Shown here: positions 24,569 to 34,249 of the stretch, one piece after another
How the letters are laid out: each line of letters begins with the position of its first letter
Numbering within the stretch: position 1 is the first letter of the stretch
NCBI RefSeq assembly: GCF_045207785.1
Contig: NZ_CP108776.1
Location: forward strand, 5,332,001 to 5,396,000
DNA from: Embleya sp045207785
GTDB taxonomy: Bacteria > Actinomycetota > Actinomycetes > Streptomycetales > Streptomycetaceae
Direction: 5' to 3'
Length of the DNA: 64,000 nt
Notes under the pieces: generated by a model
Database searches by the model: none
Seen by the model: only the letters and a program-made list of their open reading frames with translations
What the model was told of the DNA's origin: nothing
Position numbers and translations under genes: made by a program

Positions 24569-25348
24569 TCAGTCCCTCTCGGCCGTCTCCGGGGTCCGCG
24601 CGTCCGGCGCGAGCCGGCGTACGAATTCCAGGCTGGATGCGAAGATCCGTTCCGCGTCGTGGTCGAGCGTCGCCACGTGATAGCTGTCGTTGAGCAGGAC
24701 GTCGGTGACGTCCGTGGAGGAGATCCGGGCCAGCACCGTCTCGGAGTTGGCGGGCGAGACCACGTGGTCGTGCGGACTGTGCAGGAGCAGCACCGGCTGG
24801 GTGACCTGCGGCAGGTCGGCGGAGACCACGCGCCAGAACCGGGACAGCGAATAGGCCGCCTTGACCGGTGTGCGCGTGTACGCGAGCTCGACCGAGCCCT
24901 CAAGCCGGATGTCGGAGGCGATTCCGGGCGCCGACGATATGACATGGCGCAGCACCGGCAGCAGCTTGGCCCGCGGGTCGTCGGCCTGCACCGAGGGGTT
25001 GACCAGCACCAGGCCCGCCACCTCGTCGCCGTGCTGCTGGGCGAGCCGCAACGCGAGCCCGGCGCCCATCGACAGGCCCATCACGAACACCGTGTCGCAG
25101 CGCTCGCGCAGCCGGTCGAGCGCGCGGTCCACGGTCGCGTACCAGTCCTGCCACGTGGTCAGGTTCATGTCCTGCCAGCACGTGCCGTGACCCGGCAGCA
25201 GTGGCAGCGACACCGTCAGGCCCGCCGCCGCGAGGTATTCGGCCCACGGCCGCAGCGACTGCGGAGTGCCCGTGAACCCGTGGCAGAGCAGGACCCCGAC
25301 GGGGCCGCCATCGTGGTGCTGGGGTTCGGCACCGGGCAGGATCGACAC
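24569..25348 (-). CDS. alpha/beta-hydrolase, carboxylesterase/monoacylglycerol lipase type
   Basis: The 259-residue protein has the compact esterase fold of the Est30 and monoacylglycerol lipase type. The oxyanion segment is LLCHGFTGTPQSL, the nucleophile is S93 in GLSMGAG, the acid is D194 in HSPHDHV, and the base is H224 in DSYHVAT. The GTG start at 25348 follows AAGGAG with eight bases between; the frame is open to 25591 without a better site. The divergent neighbour is an acyltransferase, so a joint role in lipid turnover is plausible but inferred. No signal peptide is visible. Confidence 0.9.
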   Translation of the reverse strand: MSILPGAEPQHHDGGPVGVLLCHGFTGTPQSLRPWAEYLAAAGLTVSLPLLPGHGTCWQDMNLTTWQDWYATVDRALDRLRERCDTVFVMGLSMGAGLALRLAQQHGDEVAGLVLVNPSVQADDPRAKLLPVLRHVISSAPGIASDIRLEGSVELAYTRTPVKAAYSLSRFWRVVSADLPQVTQPVLLLHSPHDHVVSPANSETVLARISSTDVTDVLLNDSYHVATLDHDAERIFASSLEFVRRLAPDARTPETAERD

Positions 25349-25636
25349 CAACGGGCTCCTTCGGGTGACGGGCGGGCGGGGACGAGCGCCGGCTGTGCCG
25401 CCGAGCGCGGCGACCGGTGGACGACGAGGTGATACAGGTTCCATAACGGGGTCGGAAGGCGAGTGGTTCCGCCTCTTCCCCCCACAACACCCCGGCGCTC
25501 CGGAATCGTCCCACGGTCGTGCGCGATGCGTACAGCGGCGCGACCCCGGTGCCGGCGGTGCCCGGACAAGCGGATCCGCGAGTCCGCGCACGGGGGGATG
25601 CTCTAGGGTCGTGCTGTCCCGAGCTGGAGGTCAGGG
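25349..25636. other. intergenic region between divergent esterase and acyltransferase genes
   Basis: This region should hold both promoters. I see no further gene, repeat or hairpin that I can support. The antisense frames through it are low in coding character. Confidence 0.5.
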
Positions 25637-26434
25637 TTGTTCTACCGGCTGATGAAGATGATCGTCGGTCCCGTCTTGAGGCTCTTCTTCCGCCCGTGGG
25701 TGGAAGGCCAGGAGCACATCCCGGAACGGGGCCCGGCCATTTTGGCGAGCAACCACCTCTCGTTCTCGGACTCGTTCTTCCTCCCCACCGTCGTCCCGCG
25801 CCGGATCACGTTCCTGGCGAAGTCGGACTACTTCACCGGGCGCGGGGTCAAGGGTCGGCTCACCGCCGCGTTCTTCAAGGGCGTCGGCCAACTCCCCGTG
25901 GACCGCAGCGGCGGCCGCGCGAGCGAGGCGGCGCTGAACGCCGGGCTCAAGGTGCTGCGCGAGGAGCAGCTGTTCGGCATCTACCCCGAGGGCACCCGCT
26001 CGCCGGACGGCCGGCTCTACCGCGGCAAGACCGGCATCGCGCGGCTCGCCCTGGAGTCCCGCGCGCCGGTGATCCCGGTCGCGATGATCGACACCGAGAA
26101 GATCCAGCCGCCCGGCAAGGTGGTGCCGAAGATCATGCGGGTGGGGATCAAGGTCGGCGAGCCGCTGGACTTCTCCCGCTACGAGGGCATGGAGGACGAC
26201 CGCTTCATCCTGCGCGCGATCACCGACGAGATCATGTACGCGCTGATGGAGCTGTCGGGCCAGGAGTACGTCGACACGTACGCGGCGGACGCCAAGAAGC
26301 AGCTCGACGAGGCCCGCAAGCAGGCGGCAGCGGCCAAGGCGGCCGAGAAGGGCGCCGACGCCGCGGCCCACGAGGACGCCGAGCCGGCGGCCGGGCGGGG
26401 CGACGCGGACGGTTCCGACCGGCCCGCCGCCTGA
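25637..26434 (+). CDS. 1-acyl-sn-glycerol-3-phosphate acyltransferase-type protein
   Basis: The 265-residue enzyme belongs to the PlsC family, which acylates lysophospholipids at the membrane. The catalytic HX4D is NHLSFSD (H40, D45), and the phosphate-binding block is YPEGTRSPDGRLYRGKTG. The C-terminal 45 residues are Ala/Asp/Lys-rich and probably disordered. The start is the rare TTG at 25637 behind GGAGG with a six-base spacer. The mycobacterial gene in this conserved order is Rv2182c. The sensor kinase gene begins 33 bases downstream. Confidence 0.92.
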   Translation: MFYRLMKMIVGPVLRLFFRPWVEGQEHIPERGPAILASNHLSFSDSFFLPTVVPRRITFLAKSDYFTGRGVKGRLTAAFFKGVGQLPVDRSGGRASEAALNAGLKVLREEQLFGIYPEGTRSPDGRLYRGKTGIARLALESRAPVIPVAMIDTEKIQPPGKVVPKIMRVGIKVGEPLDFSRYEGMEDDRFILRAITDEIMYALMELSGQEYVDTYAADAKKQLDEARKQAAAAKAAEKGADAAAHEDAEPAAGRGDADGSDRPAA

Positions 26435-26467
26435 CCGGGCCGAGCCGGCGCAGTCAGGGGAGTCCAC

Positions 26468-27616
26468 GTGGGTGTCGAGCAGTCGCTGTGGCGGGCGCTC
26501 ACGGTCTTTCGGGTGCTCGCCCTCTCCTACGCGATCGTGCGGTTCGCGCAGGTCGCGGGCGATTACCGGTATCCGGTCGGCGGGTGGGCCATCATGGCGC
26601 TGCTCACGGTGTGGACCGCCGCGACCGCGTACGGCTTCCGCGACCCGAGGTTGCGCGAGCCGCCGCTGCTGATCATCGACGTGTGCGTGGCCGTGAGCTG
26701 TTTGCTCGCGACCCGGTGGCTGGACGATCCCGAGCGGGTCGCGCAGGGCACGATGACGCTGCCCACCGTGTGGGTCTCGGCGCCGGTGCTCGCGTGCGCG
26801 CTCAAGGGCGGCTGGAAGACCGGCTCGGTGGCGGCTCTGGTGATAGGCGCCTCCAGCGTGGTGGAGCGCGGCGCGATCACGCCGGACAACCAGCACAACA
26901 TCGTGCTGTTGCTGCTCGCCGGCGGCGCGGTCGGCTACGTCGTCGAGATCGCCCGGGTCAGTGAGCGGGCGCTCGCCCGGGCGCTGCAACTGGAGGCGGC
27001 CACGCGCGAACGCGAGCGGCTCGCGCGCGACATCCACGACGGCGTGCTCCAGGTGCTCGCGTTGGTCCAGCGACGCGGCGCGGAGTTGGGCGGCGAGGCC
27101 GCGGGGCTCGGAAAGCTGGCGGGCGAGCAGGAGGTGGCGCTGCGCCAGCTGATCTCCGCGACGCCCGCCCGGGTCGAGTCGGCGGACCTGCCGGGCTCGG
27201 GCACGAACGGCGAGCCGGCTCGTCAGGACCTGCGCGTGCTGCTCGGCGGCTTCGCCGGCGCCCGCGTCACGGTGTCCTCGCCGGGCACGCCGGTACTGCT
27301 GCCCACCCCGACGGCGCGCGAGGTCACCGCCGCCGTGTCGGCGGCCCTGGACAACGTGCGCCGGCACGCGGGCGAGGGCGCCAACGCGTGGATCCTGCTG
27401 GAGGACGAGACGGACGAGATCGTGGTCAGTGTCCGCGACGACGGCCCGGGCATGGCCCCGGGCCGGCTCGAAGCGGCCCGCGCGCAGGGCCGGTTGGGCG
27501 TGGCCCAGTCGATCGAGGGCCGGGTGCGCGACCTCGGCGGGAGTGTGGTGTGGTCGTCGGTGACGGGAGAAGGCACCGAGCTGGAGCTCCGGGTGCCGAG
27601 GCAGGGGAGCGGATGA
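26468..27616 (+). CDS. MacS-type sensor histidine kinase
   Basis: The 382-residue protein has four to six N-terminal membrane segments (about 12-155), then a HisKA_3-like dimerisation helix with the phospho-acceptor H190 in DIHDGVLQ, and a HATPase domain with DNVRRHAG, DDGPGMAPG and GTELELRV. The GTG at 26468 follows AGGGGAG. Its stop overlaps the start of the response regulator gene (ATGA), so the pair is translationally coupled. The length and order match the MacS family of actinobacteria. The signal is unknown; cell-envelope stress is a guess from the neighbouring lipid genes. Confidence 0.92.
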   Translation: MGVEQSLWRALTVFRVLALSYAIVRFAQVAGDYRYPVGGWAIMALLTVWTAATAYGFRDPRLREPPLLIIDVCVAVSCLLATRWLDDPERVAQGTMTLPTVWVSAPVLACALKGGWKTGSVAALVIGASSVVERGAITPDNQHNIVLLLLAGGAVGYVVEIARVSERALARALQLEAATRERERLARDIHDGVLQVLALVQRRGAELGGEAAGLGKLAGEQEVALRQLISATPARVESADLPGSGTNGEPARQDLRVLLGGFAGARVTVSSPGTPVLLPTPTAREVTAAVSAALDNVRRHAGEGANAWILLEDETDEIVVSVRDDGPGMAPGRLEAARAQGRLGVAQSIEGRVRDLGGSVVWSSVTGEGTELELRVPRQGSG

Positions 27617-28359
27617 GCGAGACCGGTGGGACGAGCGGGGCGAGCGGGACGAGTGGGGCGAGCGGAACCGGCGACCCGAGTGGCGGCGGCGAGCCGGCCG
27701 CGCCGCTCAAGGTCCTGGTCGTGGACGACCACCCGATGTGGCGCGAGGCGGTCGCGCGCGACCTCGCGGAGGCCGGCTACGACGTGGTCGCCACGGCCGG
27801 CGACGGGCCCGAGGCGGTCCGCCGGGCCCGGGCGACCTCGCCGAACGTGGTGATCCTGGACCTGCACCTGCCCAAGCTGCCCGGCGTCGAGGTCGCCCGC
27901 GAACTGGTTCGGCACGACCCGTCGGTGCGGATCCTGGTGCTGTCGGCGAGCGGCGAGCAGGAGGACGTGCTGGAGGCGGTCAAGGCGGGGGCGACGGGCT
28001 ACCTGGTCAAGTCGGCGAGCCGCGAGGAACTGGTGGACGCGGTCGGGCGCACGGCGATCGGCGACCCGGTGTTCACGCCGGGGCTGGCGGGCCTGGTGCT
28101 GGGCGAGTTTCGCCGGATGGCCACGGACCCGCCGGCGAAGGACGCGGGCAAGGGCCCGGCGGCACCGCGCCTGACCGACCGGGAGACCGAGGTCCTGCGG
28201 ATGGTCGCGAAGGGGCTGTCGTACAAGCAGATCGCGGAACGGCTGTTCCTGTCCCATCGGACCGTGCAGAACCACGTGCAGAACACCCTGAACAAGCTGC
28301 AACTGCACAACCGGGTCGAGCTGGTCCGGTACGCGATCGAGAAGGGCCTGGACGACTGA
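27613..28359 (+). CDS. NarL/FixJ-type response regulator
   Basis: The 248-residue protein has a receiver domain (about 32-150) with acidic pocket VVDDH and the phosphorylation site D83 in ILDLHLP, and a LuxR-type helix-turn-helix at the C-terminus (LTDRETEVLRMVAKGLSYKQ, then LSHRTVQNHVQNTL). Residues 5-28 form an odd Ser/Gly/Thr-rich head (TSGASGTSGASGTG) encoded by a 9-base tandem repeat. The ATG overlaps the kinase stop by four bases. It should be activated by the upstream MacS-type kinase. Confidence 0.95.
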   Translation: MSETGGTSGASGTSGASGTGDPSGGGEPAAPLKVLVVDDHPMWREAVARDLAEAGYDVVATAGDGPEAVRRARATSPNVVILDLHLPKLPGVEVARELVRHDPSVRILVLSASGEQEDVLEAVKAGATGYLVKSASREELVDAVGRTAIGDPVFTPGLAGLVLGEFRRMATDPPAKDAGKGPAAPRLTDRETEVLRMVAKGLSYKQIAERLFLSHRTVQNHVQNTLNKLQLHNRVELVRYAIEKGLDD

Positions 28360-28390
28360 GACGACCGCGGGCCGAGCGAACGGCCGAGCG

Positions 28391-29863
<1,473 letters not shown>

Positions 29864-30041
29864 GGCGCCCGACTCTATTGCGTCACGTCCGATATGTGGA
29901 CCCGGATCGGGCCCGCGTGCAATGCAGCAGAACTCGATCAACTCGGGTACCTCGAACGGGTGGTGGGAAGAGTCGAGGTGGCTTCTCGCACCGGTAGCGT
30001 GGGCCGCGAATCGTACCGGACGGAAGAAATCGGAGATTTCG

Positions 30042-31067
30042 ATGCGTGTCGGAGTACTGACCGGCGGCGGCGACTGCCCCGGCCTCAACGCGGTGATCCG
30101 GGCTGTCGTGCGCAAGGGCGTCCAGGACTACGGGTACGACTTCATCGGCTTTCGGGACGGCTGGCGCGGGCCGCTCGAAGGCGACACCATGCCGCTCGAC
30201 GTCAAGGCCGTCCGAGGGATCCTGCCGCGCGGTGGGACCATTCTGGGGTCGTCGCGGACCAACCCGATCAAGGTGGATCGCGGCATCGAGCGGATCCGCG
30301 AGAACCTCCAGAAGCTCGAAGTGGACGCGCTCGTGGCGATCGGCGGCGAGGACACCCTCGGGGTCGCGACCCGGCTGCACGAGCACGAGGTCAAGGTCGT
30401 CGGGGTGCCGAAGACGATCGACAACGACCTGGGCGCGACGGACTACACGTTCGGCTTCGACACCGCGGTGAACATCGCGACCGAGGCGATCGATCGCCTG
30501 CACACCACCGCCGAGTCGCACCGGCGCGTGCTGATCGTCGAGGTGATGGGCCGGCACGCGGGCTGGATCGCGATCCACTCCGGCATGGCCGGCGGCGCGA
30601 ACGTGATCCTGATCCCCGAGCAGAACTTCGACGTGGAGGAGGTCTGCGGCTGGGTGGACAGCCGCTTCCGGACCAACTACGCGCCGATCATCGTGGTGGC
30701 GGAAGGCGCGATTCCGCTGGCGGGACAGATGGTGACGAAGGATCAGACGCTGGACGCGTTCGGCCACGTCAAGCTGTCCGGCATCGGCGACTGGCTCGCC
30801 TCGGAGATCGAGAAGCGCACCGGTCACGAGGCCCGCACGACCGTGCTCGGGCACGTGCAGCGCGGTGGCACGCCCACCGCGTTCGACCGGTGGCTGGCCA
30901 CCCGGTTCGGCTTCCACGCGATCGACGCGGTCAACGCGGGCGACTGGGGGAAGATGGTCGCGCTGCACGGCACGGACGTGGTGACGGTGCCGTTGGAGGC
31001 CGCCACCCGCGAGCTCAAGACCGTGCCGCCGGCCCTGTACGACGAGGCGAAGGTGCTGTTCGGGTAG
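30042..31067 (+). CDS. 6-phosphofructokinase family, residues of the PPi-dependent type
   Basis: The 341-residue enzyme phosphorylates fructose-6-phosphate. Motifs are LTGGGDCPGLN, PKTIDND, VEVMGRHAGWIA and GHVQRGGTPTAFDR. Its numbering aligns without gaps to E. coli PfkA at the key sites: E103, Asp104 in GGEDT, and Lys124 in PKTID. ATP-specific enzymes have Gly at 104, while Asp104 plus Lys124 is the established mark of PPi-dependent enzymes. The phosphoryl donor may thus be pyrophosphate, which would make the step reversible. The ATG at 30042 follows CGGAGA. Glycerol kinase lies divergently upstream. Confidence 0.92.
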   Translation: MRVGVLTGGGDCPGLNAVIRAVVRKGVQDYGYDFIGFRDGWRGPLEGDTMPLDVKAVRGILPRGGTILGSSRTNPIKVDRGIERIRENLQKLEVDALVAIGGEDTLGVATRLHEHEVKVVGVPKTIDNDLGATDYTFGFDTAVNIATEAIDRLHTTAESHRRVLIVEVMGRHAGWIAIHSGMAGGANVILIPEQNFDVEEVCGWVDSRFRTNYAPIIVVAEGAIPLAGQMVTKDQTLDAFGHVKLSGIGDWLASEIEKRTGHEARTTVLGHVQRGGTPTAFDRWLATRFGFHAIDAVNAGDWGKMVALHGTDVVTVPLEAATRELKTVPPALYDEAKVLFG

Positions 31068-31101
31068 GCGGCGGCAGCAGCCGTCGACGGCGCGTCGGGC
31101 G

Positions 31102-32478
31102 TCAGGCGTCGGGTCCGTAGGGGTCCGGGTCCTCGGGGGCCCGGCCGCGATTCCTGCGGGCGAAGTACACGACGGCCACGACGACTCCTCCAAGGGCGAG
31201 CCAGATCGCGATCGTGGCGAACGTGAACGGGTCGCCGTCGTCGGTGTCGGCGGCGCCGGACTTGGTGGGGGCCTCGCCCGGGGCGACGGGACGCAGCCTC
31301 GGGGGGCCGTCCGGGGCGCCGGCGGCGGTCACCCGGAACACCCGGAAGTCGCTGCGCGACAGCGGTAGGCCGCCGGCCGGGTTCAGGAAGTCGGTCCCGG
31401 CCAGGACGGCGACATCGTGCCCCGTCGCCGGTGACTCGGCCGGAAACCACACGCGCACTTTGATGGTGGTGAACTCGCCCGCCGGCAGATGGCGTTCGGT
31501 CTCCCACACCGGTGAGTCCAACGCGCCGAGCAGGTGCCCGGGGCGCCCGGTCTCGACATCGATCAGGTGGGACAGGGGCACCGGCGTCCAGTGGCCGAGC
31601 GGCGTGAACGCCTCCACCTTCAGGTGTTCGGCGGCCAATCCGGAACCGCCCGAGGTGAACAGGAGTTGTGGGCGCAGCGCGTCGATCGTGCGACCGGTGT
31701 CGTTGGAGATCGCGATGTGGAACTCGAACGCGCCGGCCCCGGCCCGGATCCAACCGGGCACGCCCGTCAGGTCGAACGCCGGCCCGCCGTTCCGGGCGGC
31801 CACCCCCGCGACCCGCATCGCGGTGCCGCCGAAATCGGCCGGTCCCGCGTCCGGCGCGGATGGTGGGTCGGACGCGTCGGACGCGTCGGGCGGGGGCGGA
31901 AGGGCGGGTCTGGTGCCGTCGGCCCCGACCACGACGAACTCGATGTCGCTGAACGTGCCGAAGCGCTTGTCCTCGCCGGGGGCGGACGGCCCGGCCTCGC
32001 CGCCGATCTCGATCCCCGCGAGCTGCGGCGGCGCGCTCGCCGCGAGCGTGAAGCGCAATCGGTAGGCGAGGGTGCTGTTCGGAGCCAGCCGCCCGGATGT
32101 CCCCGACAGCTTCTCCGCTCCCCGGTAGGGCAGCATCACCCGGAGGTCCCGGGCCGGGTCGAGCACGAGCGTGCCCCACCGGTTGGTGGTCGGGTCCAAG
32201 AGCTCCAGGAGGATGTGTTCGGGACGGATGAAGTCGCCGAAGACGGTGACGTACGGCTCCAGGAGCAACGGACTTCCGCCGGTGTTGCGCAGTGTCGCGG
32301 TGAACTCGACGGTCCCCGCGCCCGCTCGCAGTTCGTGGGGGACCTCGGACACTTCGATCCGTTCGGCCGCGACCTGCGGATCGTCGGGCCCGGGGGTGGC
32401 CCCCCGGGCGCCCTGGACGGTCGGTACGGCCAGGAGCAGCGCGAGCACGAGCGGGGAGACCCGGCGGAGCATACGCAT
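31102..32478 (-). CDS. secreted, C-terminally membrane-anchored protein of unknown function
   Basis: The 458-residue protein has a signal peptide (MRMLRRVSPLVLALLLAVP), two beta-rich domains with repeated design (about 35-185 and 200-400; VEFTATLRNTGGSPL and FEFHIAISNDTGRTI are equivalent strands), a Pro/Asp linker between them, and a final membrane helix (IAIWLALGGVVVAVVYFA) with a basic stop-transfer. It looks like a cell-surface adhesin-like or DUF916-like protein, but I cannot assign the family firmly. The ATG at 32478 is preferred over the TTG at 32505. It converges with the phosphofructokinase gene. Confidence 0.72.
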   Translation of the reverse strand: MRMLRRVSPLVLALLLAVPTVQGARGATPGPDDPQVAAERIEVSEVPHELRAGAGTVEFTATLRNTGGSPLLLEPYVTVFGDFIRPEHILLELLDPTTNRWGTLVLDPARDLRVMLPYRGAEKLSGTSGRLAPNSTLAYRLRFTLAASAPPQLAGIEIGGEAGPSAPGEDKRFGTFSDIEFVVVGADGTRPALPPPPDASDASDPPSAPDAGPADFGGTAMRVAGVAARNGGPAFDLTGVPGWIRAGAGAFEFHIAISNDTGRTIDALRPQLLFTSGGSGLAAEHLKVEAFTPLGHWTPVPLSHLIDVETGRPGHLLGALDSPVWETERHLPAGEFTTIKVRVWFPAESPATGHDVAVLAGTDFLNPAGGLPLSRSDFRVFRVTAAGAPDGPPRLRPVAPGEAPTKSGAADTDDGDPFTFATIAIWLALGGVVVAVVYFARRNRGRAPEDPDPYGPDA

Positions 32479-32623
32479 GCTGGATGAGCCCGTCGTCGGA
32501 GGCAACCGGCGGCGAGCCTACCCGCCCACCGCGACCCGCCAGAAGGGTCGCACCCGGCCGAACTCCCGGACACGGCCCCGCGATCGGGCGACGGGCGATC
32601 GGGCGACGGGCCCAGGGCGTCTC

Positions 32624-33061
32624 CTAGTCGGCGGCGCGTCGCAGTCGGACCACCGGGATGTCCCGCTCGGTCTTCTGCTGGTAGCCCGCGTAGGGCGCGA
32701 ACACCTCCACCAGGTGCGGCCACACCCGCGCCTTCTCCGCGGGGGAGAGCGTCTCGGCGGTGGCCGCGAAGCGCTCGGTCTCGACGCGAAGGCGCACCTG
32801 GGGGTTGGCGGTCAGGTTGAGGTACCAGAGCGGGTGGTGGTCCGAACCGCCGAGCGAGGCCACGACCAGGTAGTCCTCGCCGTCGCGTCCGTAGATCAGC
32901 ACGGAGCGACGCCATTGGCCGCTCTTGCGTCCGAGGGTGTCGATCAGCAGGCACGGCGAGCCCTGCACGGTCAGCCCCTTGGTGCCGCCGGACTCCTCGT
33001 AGAGCTTGGCCTGATCGGCCACCCACTTGGTGGGACTGGTGGTCGCGCCGAGCTCGGACAT
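32624..33061 (-). CDS. deazaflavin (F420)-dependent nitroreductase family protein
   Basis: The 145-residue protein has the split beta-barrel of the DDN family. Marks are the LIDTLGRKSGQWRRSVLIY strand pair that binds the F420 phosphate, YLVVASLGGSDHHPLWYLNL, and the final TERDIPVVRLRR. These enzymes use F420H2 to reduce quinones or nitro compounds. The ATG at 33061 follows GGAGG. It stands 40 bases downstream of the APH-like gene on the same strand. The physiological substrate is unknown. Confidence 0.92.
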   Translation of the reverse strand: MSELGATTSPTKWVADQAKLYEESGGTKGLTVQGSPCLLIDTLGRKSGQWRRSVLIYGRDGEDYLVVASLGGSDHHPLWYLNLTANPQVRLRVETERFAATAETLSPAEKARVWPHLVEVFAPYAGYQQKTERDIPVVRLRRAAD

Positions 33062-33100
33062 CCGTGCCTCCGGGGGGTGAGAAGCTCCTACCCGGTCACC

Positions 33101-33991
33101 CTACGTCGGCGGCCCGATCGTCCGCGGGTGCGAGCGCGGCGGACACGCCCGCCGATGTGCCCGGCCCGCGCGGGCCTCGGCGAGCGCGGTCAACCGGGCG
33201 TTCCACGGCGCCGCGTCCGCGGCGCCGATCCCGCGCGAGCACTGGTTGGTGGCGGCGAACACGAATGCCTCCATCGCTTCCCGGGACACCGTGCGCCAGC
33301 ATCCGAACCGGTCCGCCCACGAGGCCGCCTGCTCGGCGGTGTGCCCCTCGTCCATCAGCCGGCTCGCCACCAGGGCGACCTCGATCCACGCCGGGCCGCG
33401 CGCGGGCTGGGCCCAGTCGACGAGGTAGGCCCGCGGTCCCCGTTCGCCGATCAGCACGTTGTGCGGGTGCAGGTCGGTGTGCAACAGGCTCTCGCCGCGC
33501 AGCAGTTCCAGCTGGCGATTGCTCAGGAAGGCACGCCAGCGCTCCTCGATCCGCGGCAGCGGCAGATCGCGTACCGCGACCCGGCCCAGCCGCCGCAACG
33601 CGTCCGCCACCAGCGGCAGATCCGCCGTACCCGGCGCGAAGTCGGCGTGCCGGCCCACGATGTAATCGAACCCGAGCAGCAGCCAGTCGTCGAGCCGAAC
33701 CTCCCACCGCAGCCTCGGCGACACCGCGCTCACATGCGGGGCGACCCGCGCTTCCACCCCTTGCTGCGGTACGGCCGGGTGGTCGCGCGGGACGCCCTTG
33801 ACGAAATACCGGGCCCGCTCGGTCGTCACCGTCGCCGCGAACTCGCAGTTGAATCCGGCCCACACCGTGGCGACGGCCAGCACGCGCCCCGCACACCGTT
33901 CGACCGCGGCGCGCGCGTCCGTGGGCAACTCGTCCCAGCAGGTACGCGGCGCCGTGTGGAAGTTCGGCGGCGGGGGCGGCAGATCAGCCAT
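33101..33991 (-). CDS. aminoglycoside phosphotransferase-fold kinase
   Basis: The 296-residue protein has the APH/choline kinase fold: a nucleotide-binding N-lobe with YFVKGVP (K65), the catalytic loop HTDLHPHN (D173, N178), and the metal-binding LVDWAQPARGP (D192). The substrate could be an antibiotic or a small metabolite; nothing nearby indicates resistance. The ATG at 33991 is chosen; another ATG lies six bases upstream. The start overlaps the stop of a 41-residue zinc-finger-like frame, suggesting translational coupling. Confidence 0.85.
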   Translation of the reverse strand: MADLPPPPPNFHTAPRTCWDELPTDARAAVERCAGRVLAVATVWAGFNCEFAATVTTERARYFVKGVPRDHPAVPQQGVEARVAPHVSAVSPRLRWEVRLDDWLLLGFDYIVGRHADFAPGTADLPLVADALRRLGRVAVRDLPLPRIEERWRAFLSNRQLELLRGESLLHTDLHPHNVLIGERGPRAYLVDWAQPARGPAWIEVALVASRLMDEGHTAEQAASWADRFGCWRTVSREAMEAFVFAATNQCSRGIGAADAAPWNARLTALAEARAGRAHRRACPPRSHPRTIGPPT

Positions 33992-34109
33992 CGGCATCCG
34001 GTGGCGAGGGCGGGAGCGGGCGGGGCCCGCCGAAGGTCACCCCGCACTTGCGGCAGCGCTTGCGGCCGCTCCAGTCGACGGGGTCGTGCGGCGGACAATC
34101 GGAGCCCAC
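33984..34109 (-). CDS. 41-residue CxxH/CxxC zinc-finger-like protein
   Basis: A GTG at 34109 with an excellent GGAGGGGG site five bases upstream opens a short frame with a CPPH pair (near residue 5) and a CRKC pair (near 20), separated by a basic SGRKR stretch, and a Pro-rich tail. This could bind one zinc ion. The stop overlaps the start of the APH-like kinase. The frame is open further upstream to 34166, but with no start of similar quality. I do not know the family. Confidence 0.5.
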   Translation of the reverse strand: MGSDCPPHDPVDWSGRKRCRKCGVTFGGPRPLPPSPPDADG

Positions 34110-34249
34110 GGGAACCCCCTCCACTGGAATCGGTCGACGAACGGGTAGAGGATCCTCCGCCGCCACGTCCCGAGCAACGCGATTATGATTCCACGCCGCT
34201 CCCGCCTCCGCCGGGACGCGCCCCCGATCGCGGTGGATTCCCCCTCACG

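Noticed and set aside
21895..24693. A 932-codon open frame on the plus strand opposite the Ser/Thr kinase and membrane protein genes
   Set aside because: The composition is Arg/Gly-dominated without motifs, and the minus strand carries a clear kinase. It is a shadow.
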